This document shows, in pieces, positions 20,201 to 27,508 of a DNA stretch of 64,000 bases. The translations under genes were made by a program, and so were the position numbers. The DNA lies in NCBI GenBank assembly GCA_964584805.1, contig CAZPAY010000001.1, positions 124,001 through 188,000 on the forward strand. Reading direction: 5' to 3'. The stretch comes from JABHIE01 sp964584805. Lineage in GTDB: Bacteria; Planctomycetota; UBA1135. Each line of letters opens with the position of its first letter. The stretch's first letter is position 1. The notes under the pieces are model-generated. The model was not told the origin of the DNA and made no database searches. It worked only from the letters and a program-made list of their open reading frames with translations.

Positions 20201-21400
20201 ATCTTGAGCGCGGTAAACCGTACTCAAGCGTGCGTCCATATTGCCGTCGCCCTCTGACAGGCCGCCTGTCTCCTGACCATCACCCAAATCTTGGTAGGTC
20301 AGCATGTTTAGGGTGACCTTCCAAGCATTATTTGCGATAGGTTCGGGGATATTGGTGACAACACCCACGGAAGAACCAATCTCAAAAACATCGCCTCGCT
20401 TTGCCGTAACACCTTGGCAATTAAGCTCGACGACATGAAATTCAATATCTGCGGTAGGGCCATTCACCGTAGTAACGGTGTCGATAACAGCATCAAATCG
20501 ACCGACCAAATTAGGCAAGGTATTGTCGCGCATAAAACCATGCGCATCATCTAAATCACCGCCCGCACGAGCCACTAAATTGATTGCCGTACCTGAAGCA
20601 AGTGTGCGCCGATCCCCCAGCTTGTCGTGTGCAATCCTACGAAGGCCATTGAGAGATTTCAGAATAAATGGCTGACCCAATTCTGGAGCGGCAACCGTGG
20701 GGATATCAATCTGCAATGAATAATCAACTGCATCAAGTGACCCTGGAAAGCCCGTGGCATTCTGTGGAAGCCCCAATTCAGCGGATTGGCGTGCTGAAAT
20801 CGTTGTGTCATAAATCACGATCCCCTTGCCAGTAGATTCATCTTCTCGCGTAATAAAAACGCCCGTCATCGGAACAACGGGAGGGTTACCTGCCGTGACT
20901 TGAATGGATTCCCTCTGAACTGTTGTCGGATCGACAGGTTGAGAGAAAATGAAAAGAAGAGCCGAATTCCGCGGGACGGTATTAAATGGCGGTGGTTGAC
21001 GAAAGCCCTTAGTGGAGAAAATGGGCAAGCCTCTTGACGAGCCACCCGCGACAGGGTTAGCCACAATCAACTTTGCCCTATCTAGGAGCACGCGCCCAGC
21101 GGCGCTACCCAGCGGCTCAAGGATGGTCAGCACCTCTGACTCAGTAACAGGGTTTGTACTTAATGAATAGGAAACACCATCGCCCACGAGACTAGGGTCA
21201 ACGACAACATTACTTTCCCAAGTATTACCATTTATATCCACGACATCGACCAAACGACCGAAATGGACATGCTCAAGATAGAGTGAGCCGAGCTCTTCTG
21301 TTTCACCCGCACTAAAGCAAGAAAGGGGCAAAGCAGCAGCAAGAAGCAAAGCGGGGAACAAGCCCCAGCGAGAACTATTATTAAGGAGGTTTTTCGTCAC
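17276..21400 (-). CDS. Very large Ig-like lipoprotein, tandem copy A
   Basis: A predicted lipoprotein of 1,374 residues if translation starts at the GTG at 21400, which places the signal peptide (basic N-terminus, hydrophobic core, ALPLSC with lipid Cys28) at the front. Another GTG at 21481 would add 27 residues. It shares the opening GRLVDVVDINGN...VVVDPSLVGDGVSYS, the SbsA-like FSQPVDPTTV and FDEPIDPTTV motifs, the aromatic block (FVPWPSFNRSFTWRDTDI) and the C-terminal FQVRLTI...PSLDGLGIVW end with the gene at 14104-17178. It is about 350 residues longer because of an inserted, strand-rich central region (about residues 560-850) with repeated VDYQY/VDFQYEFS-like units. It lies between the weak pyrB terminator and its copy. 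Confidence 0.8.
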   Translation of the reverse strand: MTKNLLNNSSRWGLFPALLLAAALPLSCFSAGETEELGSLYLEHVHFGRLVDVVDINGNTWESNVVVDPSLVGDGVSYSLSTNPVTESEVLTILEPLGSAAGRVLLDRAKLIVANPVAGGSSRGLPIFSTKGFRQPPPFNTVPRNSALLFIFSQPVDPTTVQRESIQVTAGNPPVVPMTGVFITREDESTGKGIVIYDTTISARQSAELGLPQNATGFPGSLDAVDYSLQIDIPTVAAPELGQPFILKSLNGLRRIAHDKLGDRRTLASGTAINLVARAGGDLDDAHGFMRDNTLPNLVGRFDAVIDTVTTVNGPTADIEFHVVELNCQGVTAKRGDVFEIGSSVGVVTNIPEPIANNAWKVTLNMLTYQDLGDGQETGGLSEGDGNMDARLSTVYRAQDKNFQACFLDIQPPPSGGFPATGIDPNSTVTIRFDEPIDPTTVLSMHSFVVAGVEDQGNPDFFGPAGSTMPGTTLAYYEGVSASVVHETVVDELLAPDNGNYNVTTYNADITTGGGFAFSGPILAGSVRGKVFSRFLDPPVVYFKDDGAGGLVEDGPGNRIEASSTVDYSGHRVSIKLTGAIVFTDPSVPPEGTVGDTDEISFIYTASESSLDPFEGVCAYPPLPGFFRGSLKPVGSVEEYLITDFSLGGSTVGEIRGVGVAIEPTNVVVDGSTYDADVPAHSDIFFETVSGVVTSTVLGVDEVYTFASNASGVITGDNISPGSDIREQGGVFKLHLVVDQGTIVDSSVAVDFQYEFSDDAGIDSTVNYETGELVIYMPGPATDVDDNKVVIDYQYSNSESSADFIDRLPGYDLAVKKNQTMPRSEFAGRVYFGPIEVGDGNRSFTLSPLVGFTETNDDDYLAFLVALRDGADGIRDLSGNVLGFAGFFAGSSLPITVNGGGGVGAASHDSYFCLRAARDFDENGDGSPEWAGQVSWANGAVSGRNPERFSREADAGNGYVGAKPSLPQGLPEPLVPSGAVLMTVHRPQDFGFAYNSPLEYNMDIDGAAWSPFGAKLYDDYYSDISLSFAHANVLPDETLNLPFSQLPLFPGSGLSAASFNDNILGFDEIVETEVFRSGYTMRGLNLFPVPSGAMFVPWPSFNRSFTWRDTDINPLITGGALDSYGSPPMSALIAPGDDPYYGPGDVPATDLGLLARFRCYPQQLSHTLPLNTFQTTNMVAISALPAWRIFSSGGRDSAGKWREVIPDNVAAGGTVPSGGYDAAGLSTQQMDTYLYWMQLDFSIRVSRVYTHWFDVGSAIPNGGIKGVLIEPSLSTLPAGTDIQIDFRGAVSVTHPTNASLTSPLTSAQSPFDAWGNFKAGASGGVSAPSEWSTDIYEIEGQQYRYFQVRLTIISNPDLGLSPSLDGLGIVWGGM

Positions 21401-21536
21401 GAAATCAGCCGTATGAGGAACCGAAGGAGGTTCGGTACACAAGGGAACCCATATCCTAAGGGCGCGAGAGGTCACCCGCACCCCTCATGAGTGCAAAATC
21501 CATGCCACACAAAGGGGCAAGACACTCAGTACTACT

Positions 21537-21560
21537 TAAGAAAATGCACGCCTTGCGTGC
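21537..21560 (-). terminator. Possible weak terminator after pyrB
   Basis: On the minus strand GCACGC-AAG-GCGTGC forms a 6-bp hairpin followed by ATTTTCTTAAG. It begins about 12 bases after the pyrB stop. The stem is short, so termination may be partial. Confidence 0.4.
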
Positions 21561-21572
21561 GATAATGCACGG

Positions 21573-22889
21573 CTAGCCGCCCCAAGCATAACTTTCCGAA
21601 TCCGCATCTTTACGCTGAACAAAAGGTCGCAAATTTTCGGGGCGAATCACCTGCGCTAGCGGGGAGTGAATGGGGTGAACTTTTCGGGATGAGCAGCAGC
21701 CAATATAGTCAACGGGCAAGAGCGCATCACAGTAAGCACACAAAAAGCGACGGCGCTTAGAGCCCTCCGTGCGCCAAGGCGGGCGCAAGCCTTCGTGGTG
21801 AGTGATGCAGCCGGAATTAGGGCACGGCCCCAAATCATGCTCACGGCACCCAGACGGAAGGGGCTGCAACGAAGGCAAGGGCCATAAATCAGGGCGCAAA
21901 AAGGTCAAGAACACCCCCATCCGTACCAATGGACCCATCCTGGCCTGCTCGAAGTAGTGCGCTCGCGGATCACAATCGAGTTCAGGCGGCAACTCTCCCC
22001 GCCTTGGAAGAGGGTGCAATAACGCGCAATCCTTCAACAAGGGGTCTTCCATAATCTGGGCGTTAACTCCCGGATAAGGGGCACCCTCAGCTCGTGCACC
22101 TCGCTCTTCTTGAAGGCGAGTAAGGTACATTGCGTCAATCTTTGTGAGAGTCGATGTTTGCTCTGGAAACAAATCCCCTTGAGCAATGCCTCGTGGCTCA
22201 AAAACGCATGCCTCATCTTGGCCAATCCAACTCTGGATAAGGGGATGCCTGACGCGCACAAGACGATAATCGAAACGCTCCAGGATACGACGCTCGAAAG
22301 AACTCTCCCATGCCAGGGATGGGCTAGGCAACAGCAAAATACGCACGCCCAACACGGCAAGCGCCCAAGCAAGGGAACGGGCAGTTCGACCATTTTGTAA
22401 ATCCCCCATTAACGCAACAGTTCGGCCCGAAAAATCACCCCATTTGCGAGAAAGCGTGTACAAGTCAAGCAAAGTTTGGGTTGGATGGCCCAATCGACCA
22501 TCTCCACCATTCACAACAGGGACGCCTGCCGCCTGTGCGGCAAGACGAGACGCACCATCGCTCGCATGTCGCCAGACAATCAAATCAGCATATCCGCCGA
22601 GCACCTTAGCCGTGTCATGAAGGGACTCACCCTTGGCAGCACTTGTGGTCTTGGGGTCGGCCACGGTAATCACTTGACCACCCAACCGTTTTGCTGCCGC
22701 TTCAAAAGAAAGCCGTGTGCGAGTAGAGGGCTCTTCAAAAACAGTCGCAATCAACTTGCCATGCAGTGCATCTTGATAAGCGGCAGGGTCTTGTTCCAAG
22801 TCGCGCACTCGCTCAAAAAATGAGTGAAGGAATGCGGGATGAAATGCCTCAGCCGAATGCAGGCCCTCAAGCACGGGGAGCAGATTCAT
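21573..22889 (-). CDS. pyrB: Aspartate carbamoyltransferase with fused PyrI-type zinc domain
   Basis: Catalyses carbamoyl phosphate plus L-aspartate to N-carbamoyl-L-aspartate, the committed step of pyrimidine synthesis. Residues 1-335 are a full catalytic chain: carbamoyl-phosphate loop FEEPSTRTRLSFE (51-63), SAAKGES with K86, LGHPTQTLLDLYT (H135), HPLPR (292-296). The C-terminal extension (about 340-438) contains CPNSGC (C356, C361) and CAYC (C384, C387), spaced C-x4-C-x22-C-x2-C, almost the four-cysteine zinc site of the E. coli regulatory chain PyrI (C-x4-C-x23-C-x2-C). The nucleotide-binding N-terminal domain of PyrI is absent. Catalytic and full regulatory chains are known to be fused in Thermotoga; a fusion to only the zinc domain is less usual. 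Followed by a weak hairpin. Confidence 0.93.
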   Translation of the reverse strand: MNLLPVLEGLHSAEAFHPAFLHSFFERVRDLEQDPAAYQDALHGKLIATVFEEPSTRTRLSFEAAAKRLGGQVITVADPKTTSAAKGESLHDTAKVLGGYADLIVWRHASDGASRLAAQAAGVPVVNGGDGRLGHPTQTLLDLYTLSRKWGDFSGRTVALMGDLQNGRTARSLAWALAVLGVRILLLPSPSLAWESSFERRILERFDYRLVRVRHPLIQSWIGQDEACVFEPRGIAQGDLFPEQTSTLTKIDAMYLTRLQEERGARAEGAPYPGVNAQIMEDPLLKDCALLHPLPRRGELPPELDCDPRAHYFEQARMGPLVRMGVFLTFLRPDLWPLPSLQPLPSGCREHDLGPCPNSGCITHHEGLRPPWRTEGSKRRRFLCAYCDALLPVDYIGCCSSRKVHPIHSPLAQVIRPENLRPFVQRKDADSESYAWGG

Positions 22890-22918
22890 GGAAGCAAAGG
22901 ATAGCCTTGCGGCAATCC

Positions 22919-23992
22919 TTATGCACGGCTGTTGAGCAATTCTGGGAACACCTTCAGTAATTCCGCCCTTCGGGCCCCACCAATTGGAAGCAGGCTGTCA
23001 TGGCGGGGTTGCTGAGGCAATGAATCGAATATTGCAGCTTCCAGCTGGCTCAATAGCAACTCGGAGTCCTGTGTTACCGAACCTGATAGATACGGGCGAC
23101 TAGCAAAACACTGATCTGGGCTCCACGCCAATTTCTTGTCTGCCCGATGAACCAAAATAATCTCACCACTTGCCCGGCTAAGTGCCGCGTCTAAAAGAGC
23201 CGGTTCTGGAATAGTTGATGCATCAAACACCCAAATCCGCCGCCAAGCCTGACTGGCCGCACCTTGAGCCAGCAACTGAGCCATCGCATCTACGCCCCTT
23301 AGCGAAGAATCCACACCTGCCGTATCTTGTAAGACACATTCCCAAGAATCAATATGCGACCCCAAGAGCAACCGCGCCTCAACCGTGTCGCGTGTTGTGC
23401 CTGGGAAAGGGGAAACGGTAGAGCGATGGGACGCGACCCAATGATTGAACAATGTAGATTTGCCGGCATTTGCAGGACCAAACAAGGCTATCCGCGGTGG
23501 GTTTTCAAGGATGTCCGCCCACGCCAAGCGAGCCTGCCAATCAGGGATTTGCGCATTCCGTTGGCTCCTGGAAAGGGTCGACAAGGCCTGACACTCTGCG
23601 CCCCATGCCTCCTCGGTCAGTTGCGACAAAAACCGCGCTGCCAATGGAGAACGGGAATCGGCAAGCATCGGCCTGGGCGACACAGCTCCGCTGGAACGAG
23701 GCACATCCTCGGCCCATCCAAGCTGATAGGCCCAAGAGCGAAAAGCAGATGCAACGCCAATGCCACCGTGAAGGTGCAACTCGCCATGGGCCCAGTCGCC
23801 CTCGCAAGCACGCAGCCAAAACAAGCCATTATCGAAAGCACGGTTTCCACCAAGCGAGACCAAACGAACCCGATGACTTGAAGGAAGACTTTTCAGCCGA
23901 AGAAGATTCAACAAATCTTGCGGACGCCCTGCAACGCGCCAAATCGATAGTGCCGCTGGACCCGCCGCCGACAAAAGAGAAAAGCGCGTCAC
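22919..23992 (-). CDS. MnmE/TrmE-like GTPase, shortened at the C-terminus
   Basis: A 357-residue protein with the MnmE order: an N-terminal fold (residues about 1-110) with GELHLHGG (70-77), where MnmE has its folate-binding HCHGG; a helical stretch; then a Ras-like G domain with GPANAGKS (172-179), PGTTRD (197-202) and DTAG (223-226). The expected NKxD is replaced by HRADKK (about 282-287). MnmE proteins are about 450 residues and end in CxGK, needed for tRNA U34 modification with MnmG. Here the protein stops about 90 residues short, with no cysteine motif. GTG start; overlaps the coaX stop by 4 bases (GTGA). Either a degenerate MnmE that does not modify tRNA or a lineage-specific relative; MnmG is not in the window. 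Confidence 0.75.
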   Translation of the reverse strand: MTRFSLLSAAGPAALSIWRVAGRPQDLLNLLRLKSLPSSHRVRLVSLGGNRAFDNGLFWLRACEGDWAHGELHLHGGIGVASAFRSWAYQLGWAEDVPRSSGAVSPRPMLADSRSPLAARFLSQLTEEAWGAECQALSTLSRSQRNAQIPDWQARLAWADILENPPRIALFGPANAGKSTLFNHWVASHRSTVSPFPGTTRDTVEARLLLGSHIDSWECVLQDTAGVDSSLRGVDAMAQLLAQGAASQAWRRIWVFDASTIPEPALLDAALSRASGEIILVHRADKKLAWSPDQCFASRPYLSGSVTQDSELLLSQLEAAIFDSLPQQPRHDSLLPIGGARRAELLKVFPELLNSRA

Positions 23993-24729
23993 TCTTTCGA
24001 ACCAAAATCAGACCACCAAGCAGCGAGGGCCTTCAACACCAGCTGGGGCTCAAACCTCCACCCACGATTCAACCAAGGGGAGAGACGATCTGCATCGCCA
24101 CCTGTCATCACGCGGCCAGCGTCGGGTGCTAACTGCTCAGCGAGGCCTTCGAGCGCATAGGCCAGAGCACCGAATGTGCCGAATGCTGTCGCCTGAGCGG
24201 TTGTCCGCGGCAAATCAGTCGCCACAGCTTTGGGAGCAGCCAAGTGTGGGCAAGCCGCGGACAGAGCGGCAATTTGAACACCAAGGCCAGGGCCAATCGC
24301 TCCACCACAAAACCGCCCCGTAGGGTCGACCACATCTAGCGTAAATGCTGTGCCGACATCAGCCACAACCGTGGCCTCATTCCGAAAAGAAAACGCGTGC
24401 CATGCAGCCAAAAGACGGTCGACCCCTGTTCCTTCGGAAGATATTTCCATCGGGATGTCGCCAGCCGAAATAATGCGCAATGGGGTGGAAACCATGGTTG
24501 CGGCCAGTTTCTCTAAAGCGGGCGGATTAACGGAAGCGCAAATGACTTTCGAAGTTGGCGCAATACCCGAAGCCCAATCTCTAAAGCCCGCAATACCAGC
24601 CTCGGAAGATGGGAAAGATTCAACTTTTTCTTGCGGAATATCACGGCGTTCGCGCCAAAACCCCTCGTCAAAAAGTGCGACCTTGAGGCTATGATTCCCC
24701 AAATCAATCAAGATTGTGCCGCGCGTCAT
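23989..24729 (-). CDS. coaX: Type III pantothenate kinase
   Basis: Phosphorylates pantothenate to 4'-phosphopantothenate, the first step of coenzyme A synthesis. 246 residues, typical of CoaX (about 250). The ASKHA-fold phosphate loops are visible: LIDLGNHSLK at residues 7-16, GTGVDRLLA at 100-108 with the catalytic Asp104, and DVGTAFTLD (124-132) followed by GGAIGPG. The ATG at 24729 is immediately after the GspC-like gene's stop (no gap), and the 3' end overlaps the MnmE-like gene by 4 bases, so this is a tightly packed operon. CoaX-type enzymes are not feedback-inhibited by CoA and may use K+/NH4+, a family property not shown here. Confidence 0.95.
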   Translation of the reverse strand: MTRGTILIDLGNHSLKVALFDEGFWRERRDIPQEKVESFPSSEAGIAGFRDWASGIAPTSKVICASVNPPALEKLAATMVSTPLRIISAGDIPMEISSEGTGVDRLLAAWHAFSFRNEATVVADVGTAFTLDVVDPTGRFCGGAIGPGLGVQIAALSAACPHLAAPKAVATDLPRTTAQATAFGTFGALAYALEGLAEQLAPDAGRVMTGGDADRLSPWLNRGWRFEPQLVLKALAAWWSDFGSKE

Positions 24730-25707
24730 TTATCGCGGCAAACGATAACTCAAAGTGCGGGGTGCGCCATAGCGCTCGAGCTCAACCGTAATCGACTCGA
24801 GATTATTCTGTTTACGCAACCAGCGAAGCAACTCAGAGCGGTCAGTCGTGGCATGGCCGTTTACCGACAAAAGGATGTCGTCCGCCTGCAAACCTTGGCG
24901 TGCAAAAATGGAATCGTCTTTAAGCGAAGCAACGCGCAGACCGCGCACTTTACCTTTTTCATCACGCTCAACGCGGAGCGGCACCGATGCCAGAATTTCG
25001 TCTTCGGGCATTTCGCTGAAAGATTGAATATCTTCCACGCCGACATCAAAGTGACCCGGTGTCATCATTTGAGTTTGGGCGGAATGCACTCGCCACGATG
25101 ACGCCTCCCCTCCGTCAGCCTTTGCGCCCGAATTAAGCCTCGACGGGTCAACATCAAAAGATGCGGTGCGCAAAGTAAATAACGGCTCTGCACCGTCCAT
25201 GAGCAGCAAGTCGACCTCTTCTGCGCGGATGGCTTTGACCTCAACGCGTGCGCCAGGCTTACTTTCAATCGAAACGGCATCTCCGATCACATAAAGGTTG
25301 CCGAGCGGCATGCCGTCTTCAGAAATCTGCTCACCAGCAGGGCGTAAGAAAACAGCTGAAGAAGCGGGGTTGCTGGCGTCAAATTGAACGAGCGCCAACT
25401 CTAAATCATCGGGGCCAATGCGTGGCGGCGGTACAGCCTCTGTTGGACCGGCATTTTCAGCAAGCACTTCTTTTTTGCCTGTCACCTCTAATTTATGGAC
25501 GGCATCGTAGGCCGCATAGGATTTCAAATGGCCCTCATCTTCGTGCTCTGGCACATCGAAAGTGCGCTCGAATTTCCGCAAATCAAAGGCTGCTAAGTAC
25601 TCCGTATCTTTGTGCAACCAGAAGTCATAAATCGTAAAGCCGGCACCCGCGAGGGCACCGAGGCCCACGAGGACGAAAATCGCGCGAAGTAACTTGTAAC
25701 TCACCAT
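24730..25707 (-). CDS. GspC-like inner-membrane PDZ protein (type II secretion)
   Basis: A 325-residue bitopic protein: short cytoplasmic tail, one hydrophobic segment (residues about 7-28), a periplasmic region of about 200 residues with low-complexity Glu/Pro, and a C-terminal PDZ domain at about 245-315 (GLRVASLKDDSIFARQGLQADDILLSVNG written in parts: DDSIFARQGL, ADDILLSVNGH). That layout matches GspC/PilP-type secretin-linking proteins, where the PDZ or HR domain joins the inner-membrane platform to the secretin. No other gsp gene is nearby, but a pseudopilin and the prepilin peptidase lie about 15 kb away. Its stop is directly followed by coaX. A stress-protease accessory PDZ protein remains possible. 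Confidence 0.65.
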   Translation of the reverse strand: MVSYKLLRAIFVLVGLGALAGAGFTIYDFWLHKDTEYLAAFDLRKFERTFDVPEHEDEGHLKSYAAYDAVHKLEVTGKKEVLAENAGPTEAVPPPRIGPDDLELALVQFDASNPASSAVFLRPAGEQISEDGMPLGNLYVIGDAVSIESKPGARVEVKAIRAEEVDLLLMDGAEPLFTLRTASFDVDPSRLNSGAKADGGEASSWRVHSAQTQMMTPGHFDVGVEDIQSFSEMPEDEILASVPLRVERDEKGKVRGLRVASLKDDSIFARQGLQADDILLSVNGHATTDRSELLRWLRKQNNLESITVELERYGAPRTLSYRLPR

Positions 25708-25762
25708 GGAATCTTACACCTAACTGGCTGTGATTTCGACGCTTGAAACTGGAAGCTTCTTC

Positions 25763-26767
25763 CTAAAAACTGTCGTCGTCTGGATAAGTCAGCGCAAACA
25801 GCCGGTGACGGAGCTCATCGAGCCCTCGCCCCGTAACAGATGAAATCATCAAACCATCACTCAAGCCGGCTTCTTTGAAGAGCGCTTGAGCGCGCTGCTC
25901 GGCTTCTTCTGATTCGACTTTGGTGGCAACCAGCAGACTGTCACGGTTTTCAAGACCTTCACCGTAAGACTCAAGCTCGTCGCGAATCACGCGCCATTGC
26001 TCGACGGGGTCTTCGTCGGGGGAGGAAACATCAACCAGATGCATCAGAGCTCGAGTGCGCTCGACATGACGCAGGAATTGAAAGCCCAAACCCTTGCCAT
26101 CGCTTGCTCCCTCAATGATGCCGGGAATATCCGCAATAATCAAAGTCGGCGGGTTAGAACCCGTTTCCATGATGCCGAGGCTCGGGTCGAGAGTTGTGAA
26201 GGGGTAATCCGCGACCTTTGGGCGGGCGGCAGTCACCCGCCGCAAGAACGTGCTTTTGCCCGCGTTAGGCAAACCAAGCAAGCCGATGTCGGCCACAAGC
26301 TTGAGCTCAAGGCGCAAGTCGCGACGCTCGCCCTCGATGCCCTCTTCCGAGTGCGTCGGCGCCTGCTGGGTTGCTGTCGCAAAACGAGCATTCCCTCGAC
26401 CGCCTTTGCCACCTTCGACAATCACGACCTCATCACCCACCTTGGCTAAGTCTGCTAAAAGATTGCCGTGCTCGGCATCGCGGACTTGCGTGCCGACAGG
26501 CAAATCGATGTAAGTCGCAGCACCCGAACGCCCCGTACGATTGCGCGGGCCACCTGGCTGACCATTTTCAGCGCGGACATGCCGCAATCGCGCAATACGG
26601 AAAAGTGAATTTTCATGCTCAATCGCACGAAAGACAATATTGCCGCCCCCCCCGCCGTCGCCGCCATCGGGGCCACCTTGAATCACATATTTCTCGCGAC
26701 GCATCGAAGAACAGCCGGGACCACCGTTGCCAGCGGTAACCGCAACAATCGCCTCATCGCGAAACAT
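25763..26767 (-). CDS. obg: Obg/CgtA GTPase
   Basis: A ribosome-associated GTPase acting in 50S assembly and stress response. 334 residues from the ATG at 26767, which starts with FRDEAIV, the usual Obg beginning; in-frame ATGs at 26788 and 26812 exist but add odd residues. The glycine-rich Obg domain (residues about 1-158: GGPDGGDGG at 31-39, GKGGRGNARFAT at 120-131) is followed by the G domain with GLPNAGKS (165-172), YPFTT (188-192), DIPG (213-216) and an ATKVE motif in place of the usual NKxD-like site. The C-terminal OCT/TGS extension is missing, as in the shorter Obg forms. An AAGG sequence precedes the start. In order after rplU and rpmA, the classic rplU-rpmA-obg arrangement, but separated by a hairpin. 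Confidence 0.95.
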   Translation of the reverse strand: MFRDEAIVAVTAGNGGPGCSSMRREKYVIQGGPDGGDGGGGGNIVFRAIEHENSLFRIARLRHVRAENGQPGGPRNRTGRSGAATYIDLPVGTQVRDAEHGNLLADLAKVGDEVVIVEGGKGGRGNARFATATQQAPTHSEEGIEGERRDLRLELKLVADIGLLGLPNAGKSTFLRRVTAARPKVADYPFTTLDPSLGIMETGSNPPTLIIADIPGIIEGASDGKGLGFQFLRHVERTRALMHLVDVSSPDEDPVEQWRVIRDELESYGEGLENRDSLLVATKVESEEAEQRAQALFKEAGLSDGLMISSVTGRGLDELRHRLFALTYPDDDSF

Positions 26768-26796
26768 GCCTTGTTGTGTAGCTCTCATGGTAAATG

Positions 26797-26828
26797 AAGA
26801 AACGGAGAGCAAAAGCCCTCCGTTTCTT
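26797..26828 (-). terminator. Strong hairpin between rpmA and obg
   Basis: Arms AAGAAACGGAG and CTCCGTTTCTT (26797-26807 and 26818-26828) pair over 11 bp with a 10-base loop. It lies 24 bases after the rpmA stop on the minus strand. The following sequence is only partly T-rich (TTTCTTCATTT), so it could terminate or attenuate. It is symmetrical, but the plus strand has no gene nearby. Confidence 0.6.
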
Positions 26829-26851
26829 GAATGCGCACGCGGCGCCTTGGC

Positions 26852-27100
26852 TTAACCCTCGACAGGTACGATACGGATGCGGCGGCGAGATTGAAACTCG
26901 ACCACACCATCTTGCAGCGCGAACAAAGTGTAATCTTTGCCCATGCCAACGCCACGACCTGGGTGAAACTTGGTGCCACATTGACGAACGAGAATGTCGC
27001 CCGAGCGCACCACTTGACCACCGTAGCGCTTAATGCCGCGCATTTGTGGGTTGGAATCGCGACCGTTACGAGTCGAGCCGCCACCTTTCTTATGTGCCAT
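26852..27100 (-). CDS. rpmA: 50S ribosomal protein L27
   Basis: Component of the large subunit near the peptidyl-transferase centre. 82 residues. The N-terminus MAHKKGGGSTRNGRDS matches the family directly with no cleavable extension. It carries RYGGQVVRSGDILVRQCGT and FHPGRGVGMGKD. It is 13 bases downstream of rplU, and they are probably co-transcribed. Confidence 0.97.
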   Translation of the reverse strand: MAHKKGGGSTRNGRDSNPQMRGIKRYGGQVVRSGDILVRQCGTKFHPGRGVGMGKDYTLFALQDGVVEFQSRRRIRIVPVEG

Positions 27101-27113
27101 AGTTCAGTACCTC

Positions 27114-27431
27114 TTAGGCGTTGATTTCTTTCACGCGAATGCGCGTGTAGGTTTGCCGATGACCGCGCTGCGTACGACTTGACTTACGGCGACGAAAATA
27201 AGAGACAAGGATTTTCTTGTCTTTTTCTTCGCCGAGGATTTCAGCCGTGACGGAAGCGCCGTCTACTTTTGGAGTGCCAACGGAAACGGAGCCATCTTCT
27301 TTTTTAAGAAGGCTTACGTGGTCGAAGACAAGATCGCTGCCGGCTTCGGCGCCAGGCATGCGGTCAATCCACAGCTCTTGCCCAACGGAGAGTTGAACAC
27401 TGCGGGAACGGTCGCGGACGATTGCGTACAT
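27114..27431 (-). CDS. rplU: 50S ribosomal protein L21
   Basis: Large-subunit protein that binds 23S rRNA with L20. 105 residues, starting MYAIVRDRSRSVQL and containing the C-terminal RNA-binding SRTQRGHRQTYTRIRV. Placed before rpmA as in most bacteria. The leader region between rng and this gene (27432-27508) holds a perfect TCGCGA-CA-TCGCGA inverted repeat and a candidate promoter. Confidence 0.95.
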   Translation of the reverse strand: MYAIVRDRSRSVQLSVGQELWIDRMPGAEAGSDLVFDHVSLLKKEDGSVSVGTPKVDGASVTAEILGEEKDKKILVSYFRRRKSSRTQRGHRQTYTRIRVKEINA

Positions 27432-27476
27432 GATTACAGATTTCTACCGCTCGCGACATCGCGAAACGGGCGCAAC

Positions 27477-27505
27477 AGTTTAACGACTGTCCCACCATGC
27501 GGCAA
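27477..27505 (-). promoter_or_regulatory. Candidate rplU promoter
   Basis: Minus strand TTGCCG, 17 bases, then TAAACT (plus 27500-27505 and 27477-27482). This is a partial match to sigma-70 consensus (4/6 and 4/6) sitting at the end of rng, where a GCGGCAA/TTGCCGC hairpin (27499-27518) also overlaps the stop codon. The evidence is only sequence similarity. Confidence 0.35.
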
Positions 27506-27508
27506 GGA

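Noticed and set aside
23470..24132. Plus-strand 220-codon ORF antisense to the MnmE-like and coaX genes
   Set aside because: No recognisable domain; both opposite genes have intact motifs.
25720..25765. GGAAG-AAG-CTTCC hairpin after obg
   Set aside because: A 5-bp stem without a poly-T tail; not enough evidence.
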